NCBI GenBank assembly: GCA_016709845.1
Contig: JADJMA010000002.1
Location: forward strand, 261,501 to 325,500
DNA length: 64,000 nt
Reading direction: 5' to 3'
Source: Flammeovirgaceae bacterium
Lineage (GTDB): Bacteria; Bacteroidota; Bacteroidia; Cytophagales; Cyclobacteriaceae
Part shown: positions 52,561-62,033 of the stretch, one piece after another
How the letters are laid out: the number at the start of each line of letters is the position of its first letter
How positions within the stretch are numbered: position 1 is the stretch's first letter
Notes under the pieces: generated by a model
Databases searched by the model: none
Told to the model about the DNA's origin: nothing
What the model saw: the letters and a program-made list of their open reading frames with translations, nothing else
Position numbers and translations under genes: made by a program

Positions 52561-52627
52561 TTATAACAAAATGCAAGTTACAAATTGTAATATATCAATT
52601 GGAATCCGTTCGCCTTATCTATAAAAA

Positions 52628-52656
52628 AAGCCTTCAGAAAATAATTCTGAAGGCTT
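52628..52656 (-). terminator. Rho-independent terminator after the htrA / 57-aa gene unit
   Basis: AAGCCTTCAGAA and TTCTGAAGGCTT pair perfectly around a 5-nt loop. On the - strand the stem is followed by TTTTTTTAT. It isolates the small gene at 52676 from ispH. Confidence 0.88.
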
Positions 52657-52675
52657 CTTAGCTGCGCACTTATTT

Positions 52676-52849
52676 TCAAGCAGCCCTTGATAGTTTGTCT
52701 TCTTTAATTTTGTTTGTCCGTACTTCTTTTGATTGCAAGTCAAACCATTTCACTTCTACGAGGTTTGACTTTAAGTACTTGAGCACTTCCATCACTTTTC
52801 CGTCAATCTTGCTGCGGACGCGCTCACCTTTTTTAAACAATTTTCTCAT
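52676..52849 (-). CDS. Small conserved-looking basic protein, 57 aa
   Basis: ATG at 52849 begins MRKLFKKGERVRSKIDGKVM, continues 'VLKYLKSNLVEVKWFDLQSK' and ends in KEDKLSRAA before TGA. It resembles small SH3-like 'uncharacterised YodC/DUF2158' proteins in its KGERVRSKIDGKVMEV opening, a strand-turn-strand with a W-F-D motif; that comparison is from pattern only. It lies 18 nt after the htrA stop and is followed at once by a strong terminator, so it is the last gene of the htrA unit. Coding is supported by the position, the start and the terminator. Confidence 0.7.
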   Translation of the reverse strand: MRKLFKKGERVRSKIDGKVMEVLKYLKSNLVEVKWFDLQSKEVRTNKIKEDKLSRAA

Positions 52850-52867
52850 TCACTTCAGGGTTTAGTT

Positions 52868-54375
52868 TTACATACGTAATGCATAAATATACTCACGCGG
52901 ATAGTCTTCGTAAACACCCGCGAAGGTAATTAATTCACCAACCTTCTTTTTGGCAATAATTGAATCTACCTCTTTTGCGGATTTTACCGCAACGTCATCG
53001 ATATGGGTAATGATAAAACCTTCTTTCATTCCGGTTCGCTTCAACTTAGTGCCTACCATTGCTTTAACTTTAACACCTTGGGGCAATTCCAGCCGCTTTA
53101 ATACTTTGCTATCTACATCTTCTAATTCAATTCCCAAAGCAGCCACCTCAGGTTTTTCTTCCCGCTTACTCATGGAAGTATTCCCCTCTCTGTTTTTCAG
53201 TGTAACCGGCATAACCAGCGTTTTACCGTTACGGTCTACCGTTACTTCAATTTTGTCACCCGGTCTCTTACGGCCAACATACTCAATCAGGGCCGAGCTT
53301 GACTTAATAGGGGCATCATCAATTTTTGTAACCACATCCCCAGGCTTTAAGCCAGCCTCCTTGGCGGCACTTTTACTTTCTTCTGTTCCATAACCCGAGA
53401 TGTAAGCACCTTCATTAACGTCAAGGTCTTCTTGCTTGGCTAAAGTATTATCTACATTCCGGATCTCAACACCCATCCAGCCACGCTGCACCATTCCAAA
53501 TCCTATTAAATCTTCTGTGATTTTACTTACAATGTTTGATGGCACAGCAAAACCATATCCTGAATAAGATCCGGTAGGGCTGGCGATAGCGGTATTGATC
53601 CCTATTAATCCCCCATTCAAATCAACCAACGCCCCGCCACTGTTACCAGGATTAATTGCTGCATCGGTTTGAATGAAAGATTCAATGGCCGTGCGTGCCC
53701 CGGGCTGACCATTAACTCCCGGGTTACCGGAATTAATTATGTTTATATCGCGACCTTTTGCGCTGATGATACCAGCTGTTACTGTTGAATTTAAATTGAA
53801 CGGATTGCCAACCGCCAGTACCCACTGCCCAACTTTTGTTTGATCCGAATCATCAAAGGCCAGGTAAGGAAGATCTTTTGCATTTACTTTGATAACCGCA
53901 AGGTCTGTATCTGGATCCACGCCAATCACCTCCGCTACCAACTCCCTGTTGTCATTCAAGGTGACCTGAACCATATCGGCTCCTTCAACCACGTGATTAT
54001 TAGTAACAATGTATCCGTCCTTATTAATTATAACCCCCGAACCCGTACTTTGTCTGGGTCCTTGATTTTCATTGGGGTTTTCAAAAAAGAACTGACGGAA
54101 TTGCTCCGGAATCTGTTCATTCGTTGCCGAAGTTCCTTCCTGTGTTGATCGAATATGCACTACTGCTTTTGTTACTCGTTCTGCTGTGCCGGTAAAATCC
54201 AGTGGCACAACCTGCCCTTGTTCGTTTACCTGATACGCAACCTGCGAAGTGGGTACACCACTGAAGTGTTCAATCTTAACGCCTGGTTGCAAATCCTTCA
54301 TAAACCATTGTGAGGCCACCAGGGTTATCATACTTCCCATTACCGCAGCCAACAAAATGTTCCAAATCGTTTCAT
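52868..54375 (-). CDS. degQ: Do/DegQ-family periplasmic serine protease, one frameshift at the start
   Basis: The open frame gives 495 aa from an internal TTG. An ATG at 54375 gives MKRFGTF, which joins if one T is added near 54358, restoring the membrane anchor or signal (FLLAAVMGSMITLVAS). The catalytic triad is complete: His in 'VTNNHVVEGA', Asp in 'DPDTDLAVIKV', Ser in 'INPGNSGGALVD'. Two PDZ domains follow at about 295-385 and 400-490, with 'GYGFAVPSNIV' between. It degrades or refolds damaged envelope proteins. Confidence 0.93.
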
Positions 54376-54558
54376 AGATATAAAAATTTATTTTAAAAAT
54401 ATTTAACCAAAGTAGGATGTACCTCGGTTGTTTTTAGTTGTATTAATGCTGAGAGTATTCTCGTTCTACGCAACACCATCCTCAAAGTTCAATAGATATG
54501 CCAGTGGTATTAAAACGACTGGTTGACCGATTTTGGTTCACTTTTTACTGACAAATTT

Positions 54559-55143
54559 TCATTTTTTGATCAAAACCCCTGCTTTGTATTCATATTCAAT
54601 GGTCATATTTCCTTGTTGATCATACCATTTTGAAATCCCATCGCGTACTCCATTCGTATAAAGCCCCTCTTCCATAAGCTTTCCATCGGCATAAAATATT
54701 TTTACTGTGCCCTCTAATTTGCCCAGTTTATAAAATCGCTCTTCTTTTACTGTACCATAATTAAATTCTTTGTATTCGCCCTCTTGCAAATCGTTATGGA
54801 AGTTACTTTGCCGCAGTAATTGACCTGATTCATTAAGCTCAACCATAGTCCCTTCTTTCTTTCCATCCACGTAAGTGGTTAGAGACTTTATTTTGCCCGT
54901 TGCGCTATACTCAATCCACGAGCCTGCTCTTTTTTGATTTAGGTAAAGTCCCTGAGCAATAACTTTTCCGCTGTTATCATTAACGGATACTTTTACCAAA
55001 CCAGGTGAATCGGCAAATTCTTCCTGAACAGCGCCTGGCGGAATACCGGCAAGCTCAATAGGTTCACTTCCCGCTGAGTGGGAGTTATCCGAACAGGATA
55101 AAAATATTCCTGCAAGTAAAATCAGAAGTCCAAGGTTTCTCAT
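54559..55143 (-). CDS. YwqK/MORN-repeat lipoprotein
   Basis: 194 aa, lipoprotein signal MRNLGLLILLAGIFLSC (Cys 17). From about residue 75 there are five or more repeats of the MORN-like type G-x-W/L-x-Y-x-x-G-K, e.g. 'GSWIEYSATGKIKSL', 'GTVKIFYADGKLMEEG' and 'GISKWYDQQGNMTIEY'. These are the repeats of the family called toxin-antitoxin system YwqK antitoxin. No toxin partner gene lies next to it, so an antitoxin role is unlikely; surface lipoprotein is the safer call. Divergent from the methyltransferase gene at 55221. Confidence 0.75.
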   Translation of the reverse strand: MRNLGLLILLAGIFLSCSDNSHSAGSEPIELAGIPPGAVQEEFADSPGLVKVSVNDNSGKVIAQGLYLNQKRAGSWIEYSATGKIKSLTTYVDGKKEGTMVELNESGQLLRQSNFHNDLQEGEYKEFNYGTVKEERFYKLGKLEGTVKIFYADGKLMEEGLYTNGVRDGISKWYDQQGNMTIEYEYKAGVLIKK

Positions 55144-55180
55144 AACGGTTAATCAAGATTTATCGCCTAAATATATTAAG

Positions 55181-55188
55181 TAACTTTG
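55181..55188 (+). promoter_or_regulatory. -7 promoter element for the RlmI-like gene
   Basis: TAACTTTG followed by CG matches the Bacteroidota -7 consensus TAnnTTTG and lies 33 nt upstream of the GTG start. I see no convincing -33 TTTG at the proper distance. Confidence 0.45.
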
Positions 55189-55220
55189 CGCTTTGTCAAG
55201 CAAACTTATACCTACAACCC

Positions 55221-56396
55221 GTGAAAATTAAAGGCATTATTATTTTAAAACAAGGCCGTGATCACTCTATAAAGAGATTTCATCCGTGGATATTTTCAGG
55301 CGCCATTCAATCCGCCTCCGGTGAGTTAATAGATGGCGATTGGGTAGAAGTACAGGATGCAAAAAAAACTACCTTGGGTTTTGGTCACTATCAAAAGGGA
55401 ACGATAACCGTACGGGTGATCTTCTTTGGAACAACACCGCCCTCTATTTCAATTTATCAGGATAAAATTAAAAATGCCTTAGACCAGCGTTTAGACACTC
55501 AGGTTATTTCTGAATATACCAATTCGTATAGATTGATACACGGGGAAGGCGATGGTTTGCCCGGATTAATTGTTGACATGTATCACGATGTAGCCATTAT
55601 TCAAGCACACTCGGCTGGTATGGAGCAAGACAAAAACATTATTACCGAGGCCATTAAGGATGCGCTTGCCAACAAACAATTCAATCTTTCGGCTGTGTAT
55701 TATAAATCACTTAGCGAAAAATCTGAAAGCGAATATCTGTTAGGAATGGCTGCGGTTCCACATAGCATAATGGAACATGATAACAAATTTTATGTCGATT
55801 GGGAAGAAGGTCAGAAAACCGGATTTTTTCTTGATCAACGTGAAAATAGAAAGTTGCTGGGTGAACTGGCAAAAGGAAAAACTGTGCTAAACACATTTTG
55901 TTATACCGGAGGATTCTCGGTCTATGCCCTGCAAAATGAAGCCCAGTTGGTTCACTCAGTGGATGCTTCCGAAAAGGCTATTGTTTTAACCCGAAAGAAT
56001 TTATCCCTTAACGGATTCGATCCTTCTACACACGAATGTTTTACGAGTGACACATTTGATTTCATAAGAGACAAAAAAGATTTCTACGATTTAATTATTC
56101 TCGACCCACCCGCTTTTGCCAAGCACAAAGAGGCCCGGCATCAGGCTATGAAGGGATACCAGCGCTTGAATGCGGAAGCAATAAAAATGATTAAGACAGG
56201 CGGAATTATTTTTACCTTCTCCTGTTCACAAGTGGTAGATCGCCAATTGTTTTATGATACCGTTGTCTCCGCTGGCATTCAGGCAGGCCGCAACATAAAA
56301 GTATTGCATCGTCTATCGCAACCAGCCGATCACCCGGTTTCCTTGTATCATCCGGAAGGAGAATATTTAAAAGGACTGGTGCTCTACGTGGAGTAG
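55221..56396 (+). CDS. rlmI: Class I SAM-dependent rRNA methyltransferase, RlmI-like
   Basis: 391 aa from a GTG. An N-terminal PUA-like domain ('SIKRFHPWIFSGAIQS', 'GHYQKGTITVRVI') is followed by the RlmI/RlmK middle domain ('LPGLIVDMYHDVAIIQ'). The Rossmann methyltransferase domain has 'LNTFCYTGGFSVYAL', 'VDASEKAIVLTRKNL', 'LIILDPPAFAKHK' and the catalytic-Cys motif 'FTFSCSQVV'. Members methylate a cytosine (C5) of 23S rRNA; RlmI acts at C1962 in E. coli. No frameshift; a single-gene unit. Confidence 0.9.
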   Translation: MKIKGIIILKQGRDHSIKRFHPWIFSGAIQSASGELIDGDWVEVQDAKKTTLGFGHYQKGTITVRVIFFGTTPPSISIYQDKIKNALDQRLDTQVISEYTNSYRLIHGEGDGLPGLIVDMYHDVAIIQAHSAGMEQDKNIITEAIKDALANKQFNLSAVYYKSLSEKSESEYLLGMAAVPHSIMEHDNKFYVDWEEGQKTGFFLDQRENRKLLGELAKGKTVLNTFCYTGGFSVYALQNEAQLVHSVDASEKAIVLTRKNLSLNGFDPSTHECFTSDTFDFIRDKKDFYDLIILDPPAFAKHKEARHQAMKGYQRLNAEAIKMIKTGGIIFTFSCSQVVDRQLFYDTVVSAGIQAGRNIKVLHRLSQPADHPVSLYHPEGEYLKGLVLYVE

Positions 56397-56526
56397 AAAT
56401 TTACTTTTTTAGTAAGAAAAGTGCAGCCTGATAAAAAGTGAATAAACGCAATACGTATATTCGGATGTTATGCACAATGCCGTTTGGAAAGAGACGGACA
56501 ACTAACAAAAATTTAAATTATTAATC

Positions 56527-56922
56527 ATGAGCAAATTAAATATAACATTTTATACAATAGTTATCATAACCGTGTTATTGATGATTGTAATAGTAACGGG
56601 CCTTTTAGACAGTGACGCAGGGTCTTTCTATCTTGGTGGAGCAGGTTTCTTAATTTTATTTTATTCCATAAGGACATATCTAAAACTGAACAAATCCAAC
56701 ACCCTTGACGACAATAAACTAAACGGCTTTGAAAAATTTTGTGGTTACATCGGTCTTTTTAACGGATTTATTTTTCTTGCGATAGGAGCAATACTATTCA
56801 TCGTTTCAATAGTGAAACTTAAACTTCCGACATTTGGAGAAATTGTGGTTGAGATTGTAGCTTTAATTTATGGCTATTCAATTATTTACTATGTAAGAAA
56901 GACTTTAAAAAAATTTAATTGA
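56527..56922 (+). CDS. Small integral membrane protein, unknown
   Basis: 131 aa with four hydrophobic helices (about 5-27, 34-52, 75-97, 105-122) and a charged loop 'LKLNKSNTLDDNKLNGFEK'. I do not recognise the family. AT-rich with a good A-rich leader before its ATG. It is the last intact gene before the accessory patch and may belong to that patch. Confidence 0.55.
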   Translation: MSKLNITFYTIVIITVLLMIVIVTGLLDSDAGSFYLGGAGFLILFYSIRTYLKLNKSNTLDDNKLNGFEKFCGYIGLFNGFIFLAIGAILFIVSIVKLKLPTFGEIVVEIVALIYGYSIIYYVRKTLKKFN

Positions 56923-56929
56923 TATGAAT

Positions 56930-57200
56930 TATACTACTATACTAATAATTGGCCTACTCGGGATTAATATTCCATTATCTAAAACATTTAAAGAAATTAT
57001 ATGTCTACAACTGACAAAGAAGAGATTTTAAAGACTTAGATACTGACCTTATAGTACGCGGCCTTGTAATAGTCGTATTTTTATCATCGAATTCGGAGTT
57101 GTTGCCATGATAAAGGAAATATTTTTCCCGATTGATAAATACTCAGACGAGGAATTTACTCAAAACGGATTATTAATTCCTCCGGGGTATAGCTAACCTA
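56930..57200 (+). pseudogene. Decayed small ORFs, unknown
   Basis: No intact gene. A start at 56934 opens 'MNYTTILIIGLLGIN' and stops within about 35 codons. Later 'VVAMIKEIFFPIDKYSDEEF' appears, with an ATG at 57107 and TAA at 57194-57196 giving 29 aa ending LIPPGYS. The pieces look like parts of one short broken gene (a hydrophobic start and acidic end) but are not recognisable. Confidence 0.3.
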
Positions 57201-57209
57201 GATGCACAT

Positions 57210-57930
57210 ATGAAACGAACTACTATTTTAAACTTTAAAGAATATTTAGAGGTTATTGAAAAGGTTTTCGATAGTAATCATTTCGCCTTATATCGAGCAC
57301 AAAACGAAACTAAAGCACTTATTCCGTCAATTGCAAGAGATAACCCTACAATCGACACTTCTGAAACTGAAAAGGAAATGATTGAAGAGTTAAAGAGACG
57401 CACCCAGACTATTCTAATAAATTACACAACTGCAAATTGGAACGCTTGGGATTGGTTAGTTTTTGCGCAACACTATGGACTCAAGACAAGACTTCTTGAT
57501 TTGGACATCAAATCCGTTAACTGCATTATGGTTTGCGTGCAAGGACCAAGAAAAATAATGAAGACTCCATTGTATATATTTAAAGCTAAGAAATCTCTTA
57601 TTCTTGATGTAAATAAATTTGCCTCACCATGGGAATCATCAATGACTAAGATCTAAAACCTTCTCTAAATAATGAAAGAATAATTTCACAACCGGTTGGT
57701 TTACTGCTCATAGGTTTTCGAAACAAGAAGGACGATTTTTAGCTTTAGATAAGATGAAACAATTTAAGGTGACGTTTTGAGATAGTAATACCTAGTGGAC
57801 AGAAAAATGATATTCTAAAGAAACTAAATGTGTTTGGAATAAATAACCAATCTGTATTTCCCCTTGAAGGTGTATGCAGACAAATTTTGGGAGAAAGGAG
57901 TTTAGCGAGGTGCAACAAGTGCTGTTGCAA
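57210..57930 (+). pseudogene. FRG-domain protein, broken by several frameshifts
   Basis: The first 149 residues are in frame and show the FRG domain: 'HFALYRAQNET' (FRGQ-like), 'WDWLVFAQHYGLKTRLLDLD'. Coding continues in other frames: 'KPSLNNERIISQ' near 57660-57695, then 'GWFTAHRFSKQEGRFLALDK' near 57700-57755, 'EIVIPSGQKNDILKKLNVFG' near 57777-57840 and 'SVFPLEGVCRQILGE' near 57850-57895. FRG proteins are small and often carried by defence islands or mobile elements, but their activity is poorly known. At least three indels and a stop are needed to join the parts; more decayed than the other broken genes in this window. Confidence 0.65.
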
Positions 57931-57940
57931 CTACTCGCTA
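57903..57940. repeat. Inverted repeat at the FRG / IS boundary
   Basis: TAGCGAG..TGCAACA, a short loop (AGTGC) and TGTTGCA..CTCGCTA form an almost perfect hairpin of about 14 pairs with a 1-2 nt interruption. There is no T tract, so it is not a simple terminator. It sits between the FRG gene remains and the insertion-sequence remnant and could be an element end or a recombination site. Confidence 0.5.
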
Positions 57941-58029
57941 GCGGAATAAATCTAAAAGCATTTTATCTCCTTTTGTGCATAACTCTGTTGATAAGTACAT
58001 CAACTCTTCGAAATTTTACTCTCAAGATT

Positions 58030-59170
58030 TAACTAGCAAGTTTGTAGTGTTGAGAAATTTCATGTGACAATGTGTGGGCTCTGGGCGACGTTTGCTTTTG
58101 AACTTGAGCATCTTTGTTGGCTTGGGCTAGCATACACTTGTTGGCTATTGGCGGTTTCCCGTTTCATGGCTAGAATTAATTGTCAGGTTCCTGTCTCTGC
58201 GAGCCTTCTCTTCTTCCTCGCGTTCTGCATTTTATCTCGGTTTATCAAGGTGTCAATTTTCTTCTCTGGACTTTTTCCAATGCAGCTTGTTCGAAAAGGA
58301 CACGGCGGCTCGTCCGGTATTCTTTGGTGGCCAGTTGCTTTATCTTCTTGAACTCACTCTTGTTCTGTGGACAGTGTAATGTCACCTTCTTTAGAGTGAA
58401 TCCTTCGCTCGTGTTTGTATTTTCCGGTTGGGGGGCCGGTGTTTGTTTTCCTAGGCTTAAGAGCTGTTCCGCTACTATAGCCTGTATCAGCAATAATTTG
58501 TTCAAAAGTCCTTGTTTCGAGATTTTCTTTTAGGCCTTTGATTATCTTGGGTAAGCACTGAGATCTTTCTTATCAATGATATGCTTTGTGCGTAATCACA
58601 TGGTGAAATGTGTCTACGCTGGTTTGGCTAGTAGTTTAATTGTCTTGGCTACCGGCTTGGGGTCTGGGCTGTGTGTGGGGTCTGGTTTCGGCCTGTCGGG
58701 GCGGCTGTGGCTGTTGGTGTTCTTCTCTCTGGGCCGGGCTTCTGGCCCGTTCTCCAAGTCTCGGCTCGGTCGATCTCTTCTCACAATACTCCATGGAGGC
58801 ATTTGCTTTTATCAGAGCCTATCAGCTTGCTGCGCGAAACCATTCTTTGTTTATCCTCCTTCAATACGCGCAAACAATTCTTTAAAAACCATCCTTAAGT
58901 TGACGGGTGCGACTAACGTACTTGGTCCTCTATGTAGCCAATGAAATACAGAATATCTACCGCGGATGCCGTGTTGATGATTCTTCTGTCCTTTTGGTAG
59001 CCAACCAAAATCAGCTTAAAGAAAACTGCGGGTCGATACTTTTGCCCCATTGCGTGGCCTAAATAAAGCGAAGATCAGGGTGTCTTTAATCTTCTGTGAA
59101 ATTGTCTGGGGGGACAAAAGTTGGTGAGCGCCAGTGTCCCGCGCGCGGTGTTTGTTTTATCTTCGTTCGT
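58030..59170 (-). mobile_element. Decayed IS1182-family (DDE) transposase
   Basis: No long frame survives, but reverse-strand pieces in the right order match Bacteroidota IS1182 transposases. From the N-terminus: 'FVPPDNF' near 59115; 'RPAVFFKLILVGYQKDRR' and 'DILYFIGYIED' at 59042-58935; 'VFKELFAR' near 58890; 'ALIKANASME' at 58818-58789. A Pro/Arg-rich linker follows; then 'VDTFHHVITHKAYH' at 58620-58577, 'FEQIIADTGYSSGTALK' (catalytic Asp) at 58508-58455, 'EGFTLKKVTLHCPQNKS' near 58410, and 'KMLKFKSK' at 58113-58089. Many indels separate them. Terminal inverted repeats were not found. Confidence 0.75.
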
Positions 59171-59437
59171 TTGGTTTGGACGGGCGGCTGAAGGACCCTG
59201 CAGAAACACAAACGTTGTGGGGCATGGCCAAAGAAAGATTAAACCAATGGGACAAGAGAAGATTGAAATCAAATTAAGTAAAGGAAAAGGAATCCTAATT
59301 CTCAGCGGAGTCTTCGCTTTCTTAAATTAACATAAGAAAAAATTTCAGATGTATGCTTCATTTAATGGCGGAGTTCGAAGCGAACCCCGCCAGAAAAAAT
59401 AAGGAAGATATCTCCCTTAGGAGATTCTCTAAAGAAC
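59171..59437. other. Intergenic hairpins between the IS remnant and the HPF gene
   Basis: No gene supported. At 59366-59392 TGGCGGAGTTCG and CGAACCCCGCCA form a 12-bp stem with one mismatch. At 59401-59418 AAGGAAGATATCTCCCTT is nearly palindromic; on the - strand it is followed by ATTTTTT and could terminate the HPF gene that ends at 59438. Confidence 0.4.
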
Positions 59438-59752
59438 TTATCTATTGCGTTGTTTGTCTAGCGTAGTATCCAACACGGTAACCATTTTATCTATAGCGCC
59501 ACTTAGGGCATCGTCAATGTTAGATGCGTGGTTGCTTGTGGTTACCGGCTTTAAACCTTTTAGTCTTGTTTCAATAAGGCAGCGCTTGTCATCATCGCCA
59601 CCCTTCGCACCGTTTTGATCACTAAAATGTACATCAATACGAGTAATGTGTTCACTGAAACGATCCAGCTCAGCCTCCAGTGTTGATTTACAGTAGTCAA
59701 TAAGTCTTTCGCTACCTTCAATGTTCCTGTCGGTGTTAACTTCTACTATCAT
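59438..59752 (-). CDS. Short HPF/RaiA-family ribosome hibernation factor
   Basis: 104 aa. The whole protein is the S30AE domain: 'SERLIDYCKSTLEAELDRFS', 'ITRIDVHFSDQNGAKGGDDD', 'RCLIETRLKGLKPV', 'NIDDALSGAIDKMVTVLDTT'. It lacks the C-terminal dimerisation domain of long HPF, so it is the short form or a RaiA/YfiA-like inhibitor that blocks the decoding site in stationary phase. Compared with typical members the charged C-terminal helix is short. Single gene, with a candidate terminator at 59393-59418. Confidence 0.85.
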   Translation of the reverse strand: MIVEVNTDRNIEGSERLIDYCKSTLEAELDRFSEHITRIDVHFSDQNGAKGGDDDKRCLIETRLKGLKPVTTSNHASNIDDALSGAIDKMVTVLDTTLDKQRNR

Positions 59753-59807
59753 ATACTTGTCGGTTTGTTTTCAATCTATAAATAGGGTCAAAAAAAGTGG
59801 TTGGGTG

Positions 59808-61989
59808 TTACTTCACCGTAGCCGGTGCCGGCTCGGGATGTTTTGTATACCGCTCAAAAAATTCTATCACGCGTAACATGTGGTCCATCATGCGGCCAGG
59901 GTTTCCGCTTCGGGTTAACTCATGGCCTTCCTTAGGATACCGGATATATTCAACCGGCTTATTCAAAATCTTCAAACTTTTATAAAGCATTTCTGACTGT
60001 ATCACTCCCGTTCTCAAATCCAGGTCGCCATGAATAATTAATAGCGGGGTGTTTATTTTATCCACATAGGTAAGAGGCGACTCTGAGTCTAATAATGGTT
60101 TCGTTTCCTTCTGCCATGGATAGCCGCCAAAATGATCGGGTACTAATCTCCAGGCATTCCCTTCGCCCATAAAAGTGGTTAAATCATATACCCCGCGCTG
60201 TGCATTAGCAGCTTTAAACCGGTTGTCATGACCGACAATCCAAGCTACCATATACCCGGCATAACTTCCGCCTTCCACAAACAATTGATCTTTATCGATC
60301 CATGGATTCTTCTTCATGGCTTCATCCAGCGAAGCGAGAATATCCCCGGCAGGGCCCGTGCCCCAATCTTTAAAGTTTCCTTTCTTAAACTTATCGCCAT
60401 AGCCTCCGCTACCTCTTGGGTTGCAATACACCAACCCATAGCCCCAACTATTTTCCAGTTGATATTCATGCCACATAGAAAAAACACCAGGCCCCCACAT
60501 AGCTGATGGCCCACCATGGATGTTGAGAATAGTTGGATACACGATCCCTTCTTTTCTTCCCATGGGTTCTTGCACCCAATACTGAACTTTCGTTCCATCT
60601 GGCCGGGTGAATGTGTATTCTTTAGGAGAACTGATCCACTTATCTTTTAACCACTCTTCATTTAATCGCGTAAGCTGTCGGGTTGATTTGTCTTTCAGAT
60701 TAAGTAAATGTACTTCCCATGGATTTCGTGTTTCCGTAAGTGCAAAACAACTTTATCGCCTTGTAAGTCAAAATCATTTATGCCGTTGTCGTTTCCAACT
60801 ATTTTGTTACAGTCCCGCCTTTGGCGGGTACACTGAACAAAGGAATATCGCCTTCCGTTTCTGATACGAAGTAGATCGTCTTGTTATCCGCAGACCAGGC
60901 GTGCTCGCTAATGTCGCGATCGAAAGAAGCTGTAAGAATAGTAGGCTTACCCCCAGTTGCCGAAACTACTGCCAACTGATTTTGGGTTGCATGTCGATTT
61001 TCAATCGGGGTAGCATAAAATGAAATTGTTCCACCATCCGTTGAGTACGATGGATTCGAAACACTATATCCCGGCCAGGTTAAAAATTCCTAGGCACTTT
61101 TTGTAGTGACATCAATTTTCCACAAATCATTCTCCCGCTCCCGGTCCGGATGAATTTTATAAATCTTTGAATGACAAATAATTGTTTTTCCATCGGGCGA
61201 CCAATCAGCCGATTGAAAATTCTGAAATCCCTGCGTGAGCTGAACATCCTTTTCTTCAGAGCCTACCGTGTGGACAAACAAGTGTGAAAAATTCTCTTCC
61301 GGTTGAAGGTTGTTCTCGCCTTGCAAATTCTGACGAATCAAAACCCGTGGGTTACTATCAAATGTATTTTTAGCAAGCCATGCACGCACTTCCTCGAGCG
61401 ATCCATCGGGACTGTTTACTACTTTTTTGCGTTCGTCAGCCTTCATGGCTTTAAAGTTAGGCTCGTCACCCTGAACCCGACCCGGGCGTTCATAAACCCA
61501 CGGAGTCTTTGAGTCAATAAGAGAAAATGGAATACTGGATGAGTATAAGATCTTCTTTCCATCAGGCGACCAACGTGGATTACTTGTACCATATTCAGCT
61601 TTGGTGATAACGTGCGCTTCGCCTCCACTTAATGGCAAAATCCATAATTGAGATTTCTCACCATCGGTACGCACAAAAAGAATTTGCTTCCCATCCGGTG
61701 ACCATTGCGGTTGGCCATCGCTTTTATCACCAAAGGTTAACTGCACCGGCTCTGCCGGGCTAATCAGATCGGTCATGTATAATTGACGTGTGTAGTAATA
61801 CTCATTCTCGTTCTTTACCGCCTTACGATTAACAACCATAATGGCCTTTGATCCATCCGGGGAGATTTGGAGTTGGCTGGTTGTAGCGATCTTCAGTAAA
61901 TCAGAAGCCACAATTGGTTTTTTGTTTTGTGCGATGGCAACACTTGTTACCATCATCCACACTATAAGAATTATTATTCGTCTTTTCAT
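59808..61989 (-). CDS. S9-family prolyl oligopeptidase-like peptidase; in-frame TAG and two frameshifts
   Basis: Signal peptide MKRRIIILIVWMMVTSVAIAQ. A beta-propeller with TolB-like 'SPDGKQILFVRTDGEKS' repeats fills the first half. A TAG at 61090-61092 interrupts the frame, and coding continues unchanged ('EFLTWPGYSVSNPSYSTDGG'). Two single-base shifts follow near 60806 (A run) and 60745 (T run). The alpha/beta-hydrolase domain is intact: Ser in 'VEGGSYAGYMVAW', Asp in 'HGDLDLRTGV', His in 'YPKEGHELTRSGNP'. Repaired length is about 727 aa. The enzyme should release dipeptides or acyl-amino acids in the periplasm. Confidence 0.88.
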
Positions 61990-62033
61990 AAGGAAACAGA
62001 GTTTGAAGGAATTATAAAAACGTCAAAAGATAA

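Noticed and set aside
54559..55143. YwqK-type protein as part of a toxin-antitoxin system
   Set aside because: No toxin gene is adjacent, the protein is a lipoprotein, and MORN-like repeats occur in many unrelated surface proteins.
58064..58944. Several + strand ORFs of 80-120 codons (Leu/Ser/Trp-rich)
   Set aside because: They are antisense shadows of the reverse-strand IS1182 remnant, which explains the same bases much better.
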